A stretch of DNA of 64,000 bases from NCBI GenBank assembly GCA_028736075.1, contig CP117875.1, positions 3,038,001-3,102,000 of the forward strand, written 5' to 3'. This stretch comes from Chryseobacterium sp. KACC 21268 (lineage in GTDB: Bacteria > Bacteroidota > Bacteroidia > Flavobacteriales > Weeksellaceae). The position numbers and the translations under genes were made by a program. Positions 36,503-46,648 of the stretch are shown piece by piece (the first letter of the stretch is position 1; every line of letters starts with the position of its first letter). The notes under the pieces are model-generated. The model was not told where the DNA came from, did not search any database, and saw nothing but the letters and a program-made list of their open reading frames with translations.

Positions 36503-38872
36503 TTAAAAAGGATAGCCGATCGCAATATTCAATATCAAATTATCCTTTCTCCAAGCGCTATCTCCGAATTTCACTCTATCCAGCACCCAACGGTCACCTT
36601 TTTCGTAGTAAGGAACCTTCAAAGGCATTGCAAGATCCAATCTCAAAACCAAGATCGAGAAATCCAATCGCAAACCGACTCCAGCGCCGACTGCTACTTC
36701 ACTCAAGAAATCTTTGGAGAATTTTCCGCCAGGTCTGGTATTGACGCCTTGTTCATTGATATCATCATTCACCAACCAGATATTTCCTGCATCTACGAAG
36801 GCCGCTACATTTAGGAATTTGTAGATATTGGCTCTGTATTCTGCATTCATTTCTAGTTTGATGTCACCTGACTGGTCAAAGTAGAAACTTGCATTCTGAA
36901 CTCTCGGATCATAACTTCCCGGTCCTAACGTTCTGGCTCGGAAAGCTCGAATACTATTACTTCCGCCGACAAAGAACTGTCTGGAGTAAGGCACAAACTC
37001 TGAGTTTCCATATGGATAGGCAATTCCGGCAATGATTCGGGAAGCAAAATTTGTCTTCTCATTGAACTTATGATAGAACCTGAAATCGTGTTCCATCTTC
37101 GCATATTGACTGAATGGAACGCCGAAAATATTTTTCTGATCACCTTTTTTCGCATTCGCTCCGGTTACAAGTCCAGTGATATTTCCTGCCAGATCCAACA
37201 TTCCACGGTAATAGATCGTGTTGGTCTTTGGCGAAGTTGTATTGGTATAAGTATAAGTGTAAGTTGGTCCAAAGATCAATTGTTTGTCCACTACCCTTTG
37301 TAAAGTTGGATTCGCAGGAATTCCATTTTCAGGGTCTCCGTTGATTTGTTGGCGGTATTTATCGGTTATCGTTTGAGGCGCGACCATCGTGATATCAATG
37401 ACCTTCAGATCGTGTTCTTTTCTGACGTTCTCTTTCCAAACGTAACCAAATGACGCATTGAAGTTGTGAAGCGTGTACAATTCCGTACGGCTTTGATATT
37501 CATATCCAAGGTTGATGTTGGTCCTAGGAACGAATGCACTGGAAGAATTAAATCTAAAAGGCGCCACAATTCTCGGAATGGAAAGTTGGGTGTTCGCCCC
37601 AACTCGGATGATGTTGTTCGCATCTTTTGGTCCACCCAACTGAACATCGAAAGCACCATATACAGCCGCTTTGAACTGCTCAGCGCCTCGGAAGAAGTTT
37701 CTGTGCGTCCAGTTCAGGTTCACCTCGCCTCCACCATAATTGGCCGAGTTGGTTCGTCCCAAAGTTTCCAAACGCAACGACTGGATCTGTCTTGGTGTCA
37801 ATAAGTAATAGGCATCGAATTTATGATTCAAAGAATCTGAAACGACAAATTCATTTTTCACAAATTTGAAAACGCCTAAACTGATCAATCTGCTCAAAGT
37901 CAAGTTGTGGTCTTTACGGTTGTAGACATCGCCTTTTTTAAAGTACAAAGCGCGGTCAAAGATCCTTGGTTTGAATTTATGATCCGGGTCGATCACGTAG
38001 ATATCTTCGTAAGCATATTTGGAAAGGGAATCTGCGTTCATCGGAACAGTGTATTTGCCGTCTTTCACATCACGAATGTTGTAATTGGGGAAAACCACCA
38101 CTTTATCAATGGAAAATTGCTGCGTTGCAAGGTCTGGCGTTTGTTCTTTCAGTTTGACATTCAGTTCCACCTTGTGATTTTTTGCCACGGTGCTGTCTGC
38201 CTGGACGATGATATTATCTGGATGAAAATAGTAGAAACCTTTCTCCTTTAGTCCATTGTCGATCCTTTCCCGTTCGGCTTTGATGACGCCGAGATCAAAT
38301 GGATTTCCGACTTTCAAAAGAGATTTGTCTTTCAAATTTTGAATTTCCTGATTGACCAAAGTCGAATCTTCCTGGAATTTGACCTGACTGATCAAATACT
38401 GATTTCCAGGTCTTACCGTGTAAATGACCTGTGCTTTTTTATTCTTCGAAACCGTGTCGTACTTCGCTTGCGCATTGAAATAGCCTTTGTTCTCAGAATA
38501 ATTGACCAAGATATCTTTGTTGAATTCCTTATCGACATCGCCCAACAAGACAGGTTTTTCACCAAATTTATACTTCAACCAATAGTTGAATCCTTTCTCC
38601 TTCTTAGGTTCTTTGGCAATATTGTACGCATATAATTTTGGTCTCAGACCAAGAAAACTTGAGTTGGGTTTTGGCGTCAGATTTTCTTCGAGTTCAGCCT
38701 TTAAAGCTTTCCTTTGCTTCTTCGGAATGCTGTCGTTTTCGATCTTAACTTCGGCGCCTGTGTAAAGCATTTGTCCATCTTTCAGAAATTTGGTATTGCT
38801 GCAAGATGAGATGATCGCGATGGACGACAAGGCAATGACTGGCTTAAAATGGATTGGAAATCGGCTCTTCAT
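36503..38872 (-). CDS. tamL: TamL-type outer-membrane assembly lipoprotein (BamA/TamA family)
   Basis: 789 residues. The N-terminal signal ends in a lipobox (AIISSCS), so the mature protein is a lipoprotein, the mark of Bacteroidetes TamL as opposed to TamA. POTRA-like domains occupy ~40-370 (repeated GLKEKGFYYFHPD-type motifs: ENKGYFNAQAKYD). Residues ~400-789 form the Omp85 barrel, with the late motifs RQFFVGGSNSIRAFRARTLG (VRGF/Y equivalent) and FLNVAAFVDAGNIW. It inserts proteins into the outer membrane together with TamB. Its start is 2 bp after the TamB stop, same strand, so the two are translated as one operon with tamB first. Confidence 0.92.
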   Translation of the reverse strand: MKSRFPIHFKPVIALSSIAIISSCSNTKFLKDGQMLYTGAEVKIENDSIPKKQRKALKAELEENLTPKPNSSFLGLRPKLYAYNIAKEPKKEKGFNYWLKYKFGEKPVLLGDVDKEFNKDILVNYSENKGYFNAQAKYDTVSKNKKAQVIYTVRPGNQYLISQVKFQEDSTLVNQEIQNLKDKSLLKVGNPFDLGVIKAERERIDNGLKEKGFYYFHPDNIIVQADSTVAKNHKVELNVKLKEQTPDLATQQFSIDKVVVFPNYNIRDVKDGKYTVPMNADSLSKYAYEDIYVIDPDHKFKPRIFDRALYFKKGDVYNRKDHNLTLSRLISLGVFKFVKNEFVVSDSLNHKFDAYYLLTPRQIQSLRLETLGRTNSANYGGGEVNLNWTHRNFFRGAEQFKAAVYGAFDVQLGGPKDANNIIRVGANTQLSIPRIVAPFRFNSSSAFVPRTNINLGYEYQSRTELYTLHNFNASFGYVWKENVRKEHDLKVIDITMVAPQTITDKYRQQINGDPENGIPANPTLQRVVDKQLIFGPTYTYTYTNTTSPKTNTIYYRGMLDLAGNITGLVTGANAKKGDQKNIFGVPFSQYAKMEHDFRFYHKFNEKTNFASRIIAGIAYPYGNSEFVPYSRQFFVGGSNSIRAFRARTLGPGSYDPRVQNASFYFDQSGDIKLEMNAEYRANIYKFLNVAAFVDAGNIWLVNDDINEQGVNTRPGGKFSKDFLSEVAVGAGVGLRLDFSILVLRLDLAMPLKVPYYEKGDRWVLDRVKFGDSAWRKDNLILNIAIGYPF

Positions 38873-38874
38873 TA

Positions 38875-41800
38875 TTATTTAAAATCTACTACTTGGTTAT
38901 TGTTTTTTTGTCTTTCTAATTTTCTTTTCTCACGCTTGGAACTCTGGAAAATCTCACGGAATTTATCATAATCCAAAGTGATGATGAAACCAACGCCTGT
39001 TTCCACGATCTGTCCTTGCAAAGCGACTTGATATTCGTTCTTACGGTAAGCTCTCAACATATATCTGCCATCTCTGGAGAGGCTGTAGTCGATTGTGACA
39101 TCACCTGCGATATTGGTCGTATTCTCGTTTTGTCTGGCATCGCCTTCCAATCCGAAGTTACTTCCTACAGATACTTTCAATCGGTCATTCAGTAGTTTTT
39201 TGCTTAAGCCGACATTCAGGTCTGTTCTGGTGTTTTGAGCTCCTGTGGAATAATCTTCGGAGGATTCCAGATCGAAATTAAGGTCAACACCTTTTATCAA
39301 ATCGGAAGCCAAATTATTCAATTGTTGCGATAGGATCTTGCTCACACTTTGTCTCGCCAAAGTTTCGGTGGAAAGTCCCGCACTATTTTCAAACGGATTT
39401 TCACCGATAAATCTATTTAATAAAAGCAATGCGAAAACCTGCTTATTCATTTCGTTTTCTTCCGTTCTTAGTTGTGCTAATTTTTGATCCACAACATCTT
39501 TTACGTTGGAAGAAATAGAGTTATTTTTTTCATCCGTCGTAATATCAAACGTGATGACCGGTTTCAACAGTTCGCCTTTCATTTGAAGCAAAGTATTGAA
39601 TTCCATTCTCTGTTTATACTGATTGAGCATTGCGGCACTTTCTCCACTGATCTGCTGTTCCACAAGATCCAGCGGCGCGGTTTGGGTTTTATAAACTGCC
39701 GTGATGTCAAGCGTTGCTGCGGTCGGTTCGCCCGTCCAGGTGATTGTACTTCCTTTTTGGATCTCGAATTTACGTTTCAGAAGGCTCACGGTCATATCGT
39801 AGCTTCCCTGCTCTACTTCGTAAACGCCGACCAAAGTGGTTTTTCCGGATGGGTCGATTCCGCCGGTCAATTCTGCTTCACCTTGAAGTTTCACAAAATC
39901 ACCGTTGGCTTTGTCTATGACCACAGACATTTTGGCTTCTTTGCTCACTTCAATATTGACACTCACGTCCATTCCTTTGATCTGGTTTTTGGCAGCCAAA
40001 GAATCTGTAACGATGGTTTTGTTCAATGCGATCTGGTCTTGGTCAATGAATTCTACAATGCCGTCTCTTTCCTGCAACGATGGACTTGATTGAGGCAACA
40101 CAAATGTAAAATCTGTATCATCCGAAACCGCCAGTCTACCATCGACTTTTGGAAGGTCTAGGTTTCCTCTTACCTTCAAAGCAGCGTCGATAGACAAGAT
40201 CCCGTACATCAAAGCGTCATTTGATTTTTCTGAATTCACGACTTTGAAATCTTTGGCATTGATGTCAAGATTGAAGGCAAAATCCCTGTAGGTCTGAGTC
40301 AAAACCTGACCGTCGATCTTAAGCGAATTTCCGTCCTTATCATTGATTTTGAAATCATCAAACTCGATTCCTCGGTTGGTGAACGCGATTTTATCATTGA
40401 TCTTTCTGAAATCACTTCCAGTTTGCGCAATCATCAATCCGACATTATTCATTTTCACATCGCCGAGAATTTTCGGTTCAGTCGTTGTGCCTGTAATTTT
40501 CAGATCACCTGAGAGATAACCTTCTGTGTTGGTGATTGCATTCATAGAAAAGCCTTGTAGCGTTTTCATCTGAAGTTGATTCATCGCCAGATTCAGGTCA
40601 AAACTACTTGCTGCAGTGTTGTAATTTCCAGTGATCTTCACATCATTTTCGTTTCCGGAAAGCGCAATATCTGCATTGATGATATCGGCCGAAGTATTAT
40701 TGGCCTTCAAAGCTAGATTCCCAACTGGACTTCCGTAAACAAAAAGGTCGGAAACATTGATGTCTGCATTGAAATTCATTTTTTTGTTCAAGTCTCTCAA
40801 CTGCGCTGTTCCGTTGATCGTTCCTTTTGCCAACAGCGAATCTTTCTTGATGATCTCTGTAATGGTTTCGATTTTGAAATCTTTCAAAGTGACATTCAAA
40901 GGACTGTTTGGCGACGTGTTTTCTGATTGAACCAAGATCTCGCTTCCAGAATTTGACAGTCTGAAATTATCCGCAAAAATCCCCTGACTTCCGATCTGGA
41001 TCTTGTTACCGTCAGCAACGGCCCAATCCATATAATTCAACTTCAAACCATTCGGGTTCAAAGAGATCTCTGTAATGTCATTCATCGATTTGGCGTTACC
41101 AGCAATCAGGAATTGTGTAGCGTCTTTATCGTCTTTGGTCGTGATGTTATAATTAATGATATTATCGGCGACATCACCATTGATATTGACTTTGTTCAAA
41201 GCAAAACTTTCGCTCTTCAAAGCTGCAACATCCAGATTATATTGTAGAGCTTGATTTTCGTTGGTTATCTTCAGGTTTGTATTTTCAAGCGAATTGGTGC
41301 CATACAAAACCTGCGGGATTTTTGCATCGAGTTCTATTTTTTGAGAATCAGCGTTGTAGTTTCCAGTGATATTGATGGTTTCAAAGCTTTTCAATTCCGG
41401 AACGAACTTTCTGATCAAGTCGTCGTTTTTGATCGTAGCATTGACCGTGAAATATTGTCCAGCATCGATTTTCGCTGCCTTTCCTGGTTTTTGGAATTGA
41501 TAATATTGATTCATCGTTTGCGACAAAGCCCCGAAGATTTGGGTCAATTTGTATTTTCCATTCAGTTCCACATCCGCAATCTGAGAATTGAATTTGATCT
41601 GCGTTGAATCCGCTGTAGAAACGGCCAACAAATTCACTTCCTGGATCGGATAAACTTCCTTCGTATCAGAAATTGCGAAGTTTTTCAGATTCAAATAACC
41701 ATTCAGATTATCCGGATCAAGGCTTTTAAAATCACCATCGATTGCGCCAGCCAAGATCATTGGCGAACTGTAAAAACCAAGTTTGTTCAAATCTAATTTA

Positions 41801-43908
41801 TTGATATTCCCATTGACTTTCACCGTTGGATTCTTGTCGTCGTAAACACCAGAAGCTGTCAGTTTAAGATTCGCATTTGGGTCTTTGGAATTGAGAACAA
41901 TGTTGTAAGCGCCACGATTGATCTTGCCTACCAAATTCATATTTTGATAACGATAACCTTTGTAAGTCGCCGATTGCACGTTTCCTACAAGGTTCGCATT
42001 TGCATTTTTGAAATCAAAACTTTCACCTTTCGCAGAGATCTGCGCCGTAATTGCACCCAGATCTTTGTTCTGAATGAACTTCCCGATCTGTAGATTTTGC
42101 AAGTTGGCTTTCAAATCGTACAACTCACGGTTTTTTCTACGCATATCAACTTGCGCTTTGATTCCCGCGTTTCCGAGTGTGGAATACAAACTAAGATTAG
42201 TATTCACAACTTTCGTCGTGCCTTTCGCAAAGCCTTTGATGCTGAAATGCGAAGGCAAAGAAATATTGGATGGAATCGTGCCTTTTGGAACCAAATTGAA
42301 AATTGTTCTTCCAGATGAAGCCAGTTCGCCAATCTTCAAATCGTAATACAGATTGTCAGGATTCATCGCATTTCTGATTCTACCTGAGGCATTGACGCGC
42401 AATTGATCCAGACCAGAAACTCTCAGTTCGTTGATCAAAAGGTCATTTACCAAACCTTTTACGTTGGCATTAACGGACAGAATTGCGTTTGGATATTTGT
42501 TGAATGGCGCGGTATTTCTAAGCGTAGGAACCAAATTCAGAATATCAGCAAAACCAATTTTGGAATCTTTGATATTTGCAGAGATCTTGACGGCGCCAGG
42601 ATTTGCAGATAATTGCTCGATGGAATTATAATTAAGGACAACCTCATTTCGCAAAATGGTTTTCGAAGTCTGAAGATAAAGGTCTTTCAAGTAAGCTTCT
42701 TTGTCCGAGTAAACAAAATCCGTATTGAATTTTTGAATATCCAAACCTCGCGCTTCCTGGATCTCAGCCGATCTCACACTTCCTGCAAAACCATTGTTTT
42801 CCATTTTGAAATCACGAACGTCGACATTCAGTTTTCCAAAATTAAGATGGTTGAAATCCATTCCAGTTTTGGTTGGCGCCACCGCTGTATTGTTGTAAGT
42901 GACTTTCACGTCATTGAAAATCAACTTTCCGAGAAGGACTTTCATCGCTTTTTCCTGCGCACTATTTTTTGAAACTTCAGGCGTTTTTTCCTCTTTCGGA
43001 TTCGCATTTGAAGCTGGAAGGAACAAGTTGGCATTGATGTTTGCGCCTGTCAAATAAACATTTCCAACATCATAAGCATTATTTTGAAGGTCGAGATTGT
43101 TGACTTTGGTGCTCAATTCCTTAAATAAAACCTTCGCGAAAGTTTTAGAATTATCGTCACCGTAATCGATATTGAAATTCGTCAGTTTGATTCCGCTCAA
43201 GCCCAACTGCATTGGTTTTTTCTGATTGAGAGAATCCACTTTTTCCTCCACATTTTTGGAAACTTCTTCGATCAGATCTTGTTTCAATTTTAATTTTAAA
43301 CCATCCAGATTGATATCGTTGACCGCGTATTTGTTATTTTGAAGGTCGAAAGTTTTCACCCGCGTATCAAATGAATTGAAGTAGACCTTGATGTCATTTT
43401 TCGACTGTTGGTCGTTGAATGTAACACCGATATCTTTAAGATTAATTTTATCAAGAGAAATAATAAAAGGCTTGGATGGACTTTCCTCTTTTTCCGAAGT
43501 CGCAAACGCATCCATTATGTAATCAAAGTTGAATTTCCCTTGCGGATCACGCACCACATTGGCACGAACACCTTCCAGATCAATTGAAGTCAGATCCGCT
43601 TTTGATTTGATCAATTGCCACATATCCAATCCGACATCGAATTTTCTCACCGCCAAAAGTGTATCAACCTTTTGACCTTTCAAGTATAGATTTTCGATGA
43701 CCAAGCTGTTTGGGAAACCGATGTAAACCTTTTCCAGACTTACTTTGGTCTTGATCTTACCTTCAAGGTAGACAATCAATTTATCTTTAATAAAATTCTG
43801 AACGAATGGCAGCCTTAAACTAAATATGAGCAACACAAAAAAAACCACAATCGCAATGATGGTTCTGATGATACGTCTAAATAGTTTTCCTTTATTGAGT
43901 TTTTTCAA
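38875..43908 (-). CDS. tamB: translocation and assembly module protein TamB
   Basis: 1677 residues. One N-terminal membrane helix (IIRTIIAIVVFFVLLIFSL) anchors it in the inner membrane; the rest is a long series of beta-strand repeats spanning the periplasm, ending in the conserved TamB/DUF490 domain (~1290-1640; KTQTAPLDLVEQQISGES ... LLLNRFIGENPF). It links inner membrane to TamL for outer-membrane protein and probably phospholipid transport. The only plausible start is TTG at 43908 (LKKLNKGKLFRR...): an in-frame stop lies three codons upstream and no ATG precedes the membrane helix. Confidence 0.93.
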   Translation of the reverse strand: MKKLNKGKLFRRIIRTIIAIVVFFVLLIFSLRLPFVQNFIKDKLIVYLEGKIKTKVSLEKVYIGFPNSLVIENLYLKGQKVDTLLAVRKFDVGLDMWQLIKSKADLTSIDLEGVRANVVRDPQGKFNFDYIMDAFATSEKEESPSKPFIISLDKINLKDIGVTFNDQQSKNDIKVYFNSFDTRVKTFDLQNNKYAVNDINLDGLKLKLKQDLIEEVSKNVEEKVDSLNQKKPMQLGLSGIKLTNFNIDYGDDNSKTFAKVLFKELSTKVNNLDLQNNAYDVGNVYLTGANINANLFLPASNANPKEEKTPEVSKNSAQEKAMKVLLGKLIFNDVKVTYNNTAVAPTKTGMDFNHLNFGKLNVDVRDFKMENNGFAGSVRSAEIQEARGLDIQKFNTDFVYSDKEAYLKDLYLQTSKTILRNEVVLNYNSIEQLSANPGAVKISANIKDSKIGFADILNLVPTLRNTAPFNKYPNAILSVNANVKGLVNDLLINELRVSGLDQLRVNASGRIRNAMNPDNLYYDLKIGELASSGRTIFNLVPKGTIPSNISLPSHFSIKGFAKGTTKVVNTNLSLYSTLGNAGIKAQVDMRRKNRELYDLKANLQNLQIGKFIQNKDLGAITAQISAKGESFDFKNANANLVGNVQSATYKGYRYQNMNLVGKINRGAYNIVLNSKDPNANLKLTASGVYDDKNPTVKVNGNINKLDLNKLGFYSSPMILAGAIDGDFKSLDPDNLNGYLNLKNFAISDTKEVYPIQEVNLLAVSTADSTQIKFNSQIADVELNGKYKLTQIFGALSQTMNQYYQFQKPGKAAKIDAGQYFTVNATIKNDDLIRKFVPELKSFETINITGNYNADSQKIELDAKIPQVLYGTNSLENTNLKITNENQALQYNLDVAALKSESFALNKVNINGDVADNIINYNITTKDDKDATQFLIAGNAKSMNDITEISLNPNGLKLNYMDWAVADGNKIQIGSQGIFADNFRLSNSGSEILVQSENTSPNSPLNVTLKDFKIETITEIIKKDSLLAKGTINGTAQLRDLNKKMNFNADINVSDLFVYGSPVGNLALKANNTSADIINADIALSGNENDVKITGNYNTAASSFDLNLAMNQLQMKTLQGFSMNAITNTEGYLSGDLKITGTTTEPKILGDVKMNNVGLMIAQTGSDFRKINDKIAFTNRGIEFDDFKINDKDGNSLKIDGQVLTQTYRDFAFNLDINAKDFKVVNSEKSNDALMYGILSIDAALKVRGNLDLPKVDGRLAVSDDTDFTFVLPQSSPSLQERDGIVEFIDQDQIALNKTIVTDSLAAKNQIKGMDVSVNIEVSKEAKMSVVIDKANGDFVKLQGEAELTGGIDPSGKTTLVGVYEVEQGSYDMTVSLLKRKFEIQKGSTITWTGEPTAATLDITAVYKTQTAPLDLVEQQISGESAAMLNQYKQRMEFNTLLQMKGELLKPVITFDITTDEKNNSISSNVKDVVDQKLAQLRTEENEMNKQVFALLLLNRFIGENPFENSAGLSTETLARQSVSKILSQQLNNLASDLIKGVDLNFDLESSEDYSTGAQNTRTDLNVGLSKKLLNDRLKVSVGSNFGLEGDARQNENTTNIAGDVTIDYSLSRDGRYMLRAYRKNEYQVALQGQIVETGVGFIITLDYDKFREIFQSSKREKRKLERQKNNNQVVDFK

Positions 43909-44210
43909 ATCTTAAAATTTAAAATTTAATTTCTTGAAAGAATGTAGTATGGCGTGTGAAGTTCATTATACTAAAAAAAAACAATTTAATCAATATATAA
44001 ACTACAAATTTTTTAACATCATCTGATAATAGAAGTTAATCACACTCTGCAATATTAGCTACGTAATATTGTGATAAAATCTATGCTAGAGTTATCACAA
44101 CAGTTTTCACTATGATAATAAGGATTTTCTAATAATCATAAACTCACAAATGTAACATAAAATGGTCTAAAATTGATCTTGGAATGTTAAATTTCATTCC
44201 ATGATTGAGC
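43909..44210. other. intergenic stretch, no gene seen
   Basis: AT-rich DNA upstream of tamB; it should hold the tamBL promoter. No ORF or repeat seen. Confidence 0.4.
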
Positions 44211-44241
44211 AAAAAAAAAAGACTGCCACGAGTGACAGCCT
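44211..44241 (-). terminator. intrinsic terminator of the OmpA gene
   Basis: On the minus strand AGGCTGTCAC pairs with GTGGCAGTCT (two G-U pairs) and is followed by ten T. It starts 22 bp after the OmpA stop codon. Confidence 0.8.
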
Positions 44242-44262
44242 TCGAATATAGAATTGTAAAAT

Positions 44263-45693
44263 TTATTTTGCTTTAAAATACACTCTTCTATTAGCTTTGT
44301 TTTTCCATTCAGGACATTTTGAAGCAGGATCACATTCTGGATATTTCAGATCTGTTTTTCCATTTCCAATGGCATCCAATTTTGAAGAGCTTGCGCCATT
44401 CGTAATTAAATATTGTTTTACATTGTCCGCTCTTCTTTGAGAAAGTGCTTGGTTATAAGCCTCTGTTCCTCTCGTATCAGTTGCTCCTACAACAGTGTAA
44501 GAACCGCTGGTAGAATTGATGTAACTGATGGCGCTGTTAAGAATCGGCGTGTTGTTTGGCAAGATTCTGTCTGAGTTAAGATCGAATTCGATTGCACTCA
44601 TTGCAGTTTCGTCAGATGATACCATACCATTGTCTGAATTCGTTACAGGACAACCATTGTTTTCTACCGGACCTGGAACTGTTACACATTTATCATTAAG
44701 ATCGATTACACCATCCATATCAACGTCCAATGCTACACCTGCACCATCCACTCTAGCACCTGCCGGAGTATCAAGCTGTCTGTCCCAGTCGTCGCAAACT
44801 CCATCATTGTCAGCATCTCCTGTTTTACACAATTTGATGTTATCGATTTTTGTTTCAAGTTCGTCAATTTTTGTGTAAGCCTCATCCAATGGGTCATGCC
44901 ACATTAGGTTTGGTCTGTTTTTGCCCAAGTTGATGGTAAGACCCAACGTCGGGTTGAAGAAGTTATCAGAAGTATGAGAACTGATTCTGTTCACAGCACT
45001 GTATTGATCACTTCCACCACCGTCAAATGCTTCGTCTCCGGTTACAACGTACATTACTCTACCTTCGATATCAACTCTATTACTGATTTTATATTTCAAA
45101 CCAACACCAGCCTGTCCGAATAGTGAGTTGAACTTAAATGGTTTGTTTTCTGTCATTAATCTTTGTCCAGTTTCATCTTTTTGGTAAGCTCTGTAAGCTA
45201 ATACACCTACACCAGCATATCCGTGGATTGCCCATCTGTAGTCTGCATTGCTATCAACTCTTCTAAGAAGGTTTGAGAAATTGATGTCTCCCAAGAGTGA
45301 GATTGCATCATATTGTGTTCTTGCTCCAACTTGTAAAGAAATTGATGCATTGGCAGGTGCTGCATCTTTAGTATTGAAATAACCTTGTCTTGTCTCACCA
45401 CGGTCGTATTGTAACTTCAAACCAAATGAATGCGAAAGAGCCTTGTCTATACTGAAATAAGCTGAATAGCCTACAAGCGTGTTACCACTTTGGATAGATT
45501 TCAAATCTGCGTTTTGCATCAATGGAATACCACCACCAAATGAAACAGACCAGCTGTTGAATCTTGTAGAGTCTGATTTTAAAGTAGTTCTTTCAACAGA
45601 GTTAGTGTTTGTGGTTGTCTGCATCATTTCTTGCGAGAACATCACTGCCGGGCACGCAAAGGCCAACGACAAAATGGTTAATTTTGATTTCAT
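44263..45693 (-). CDS. OmpA-family outer-membrane protein
   Basis: 476 residues. Signal peptide (MKSKLTILSLAFACPAVMFS), an eight-stranded barrel-like region (~45-270; aromatic-rich strands such as WSVSFGGGIPLMQNADL), a short coiled segment (LDEAYTKIDELETKIDNIKL), a calcium-binding thrombospondin type 3 region (~295-345; DADNDGVCDDWD, DVDMDGVIDLNDKC), then the peptidoglycan-binding OmpA C-domain (~365-476; FDLNSDRILPNN, TDTRGTEAYNQALSQRRADN, the last with NxxLSxxRA). It ties the outer membrane to the cell wall. Single gene with its own terminator. Confidence 0.93.
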   Translation of the reverse strand: MKSKLTILSLAFACPAVMFSQEMMQTTTNTNSVERTTLKSDSTRFNSWSVSFGGGIPLMQNADLKSIQSGNTLVGYSAYFSIDKALSHSFGLKLQYDRGETRQGYFNTKDAAPANASISLQVGARTQYDAISLLGDINFSNLLRRVDSNADYRWAIHGYAGVGVLAYRAYQKDETGQRLMTENKPFKFNSLFGQAGVGLKYKISNRVDIEGRVMYVVTGDEAFDGGGSDQYSAVNRISSHTSDNFFNPTLGLTINLGKNRPNLMWHDPLDEAYTKIDELETKIDNIKLCKTGDADNDGVCDDWDRQLDTPAGARVDGAGVALDVDMDGVIDLNDKCVTVPGPVENNGCPVTNSDNGMVSSDETAMSAIEFDLNSDRILPNNTPILNSAISYINSTSGSYTVVGATDTRGTEAYNQALSQRRADNVKQYLITNGASSSKLDAIGNGKTDLKYPECDPASKCPEWKNKANRRVYFKAK

Positions 45694-45862
45694 AAAATAT
45701 AATTTTAAATTGTTTTATTAAAATTGAATGTAAGTTTTGGAAGTAATAGATACTTCCTCAGAAAAGGAAATTTCTACCAGGTGCGTCCTAGTAAACAACA
45801 ATTATACCAGATATGATTTATAAATAATTATTTAGAAGCTGTAAGGGGTTGCTCTTTATATT

Positions 45863-46465
45863 TGGCAGTGCACCCTCAAATCTCAATCCCTTGATCGAGT
45901 CACCTTTGCCCCATATTGAGCACTGCATCGTTAACAAATTGGATATTCAGATCTCGTCCGATACAGATCACTGTAGGATTATTGGATTGTTTAAGGATCC
46001 CGAAGATCGCCTCAGTACCTAATGCCGAAAAGTAATTGATCATAATGTAAAAGCTGATTAAATGTGATCATCCGCTCGTAGGAAAGAGAAATGCTGAAAG
46101 CCAGCTCAATATTTACTATAACAACAGATCTAGAAGATATTGTTGCTGGAGGTAAAAAACTGACTTATTTTAAAATAACCGGAATGATCTACAGGACATA
46201 TTTATTAACGGAACACACAAGCTCCTTAAGATCGAACGGTTTCTTGATGTGATCCTCAGCTTCACAATCACTTTGAAGGGAAGCAATATGATTGCTGGCA
46301 CTGATCAGGAGAACGGGTATGTTCTTAAATTCTTCGATGCCTTTTTGCAATTTAATTGCAACTGTTACATCAGATCTGATTATTTTGATAAGGCTTTTAA
46401 GATCCAAACCATCAATTATGTATAAAACAGTTCTCACAGTATGTATCTCATATATCAACTCCAAT
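45863..46465 (-). pseudogene. decayed partial copy of kinase start, spacer and response regulator
   Basis: 45863-46345 aligns nearly base for base with 27957-28430: the 5' end of the multi-PAS kinase gene, the non-coding spacer and the 3' half of the response regulator. The kinase copy (MINYFSALGTEAIFGILKQS) shifts frame after about 46 codons through a 2-nt deletion. The regulator copy keeps EFKNIPVLLISASNH and HIKKPFDL but its N-terminal half (46346-46464) is unrelated or highly diverged and lacks the acidic pocket and phosphoacceptor Asp. A 91-codon open frame (46189-46464) remains but cannot be a working receiver. Confidence 0.85.
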
Positions 46466-46598
46466 AAATTCGGACGAAAAAGAAACTGTTCTTTGGGTTG
46501 TAATTCTTAAATAATACTTTAAAAGAAGTTGACATACAGCAAATTAATTAACTTACAACTATTTGTAAACTAAAAGCTTTCATTTTTTACAAAAGAAA

Positions 46599-46621
46599 GG
46601 ACTATCTTTTTAAGACAGCCC
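46599..46621 (-). terminator. intrinsic terminator of the T9SS cargo gene
   Basis: On the minus strand GGGCTGTCTT pairs with AAGATAGTCC using two G-U pairs, followed by TTTCTTTT. It lies 27 bp after the stop of the gene at 46649-47518. Confidence 0.65.
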
Positions 46622-46648
46622 CAACTTAATTATATAATAAACAAAAAA

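Noticed and set aside
46189-46464. 91-codon frame as a working response regulator
   Set aside because: It lacks the acidic pocket and phosphoacceptor Asp and lies inside a decayed duplicate.
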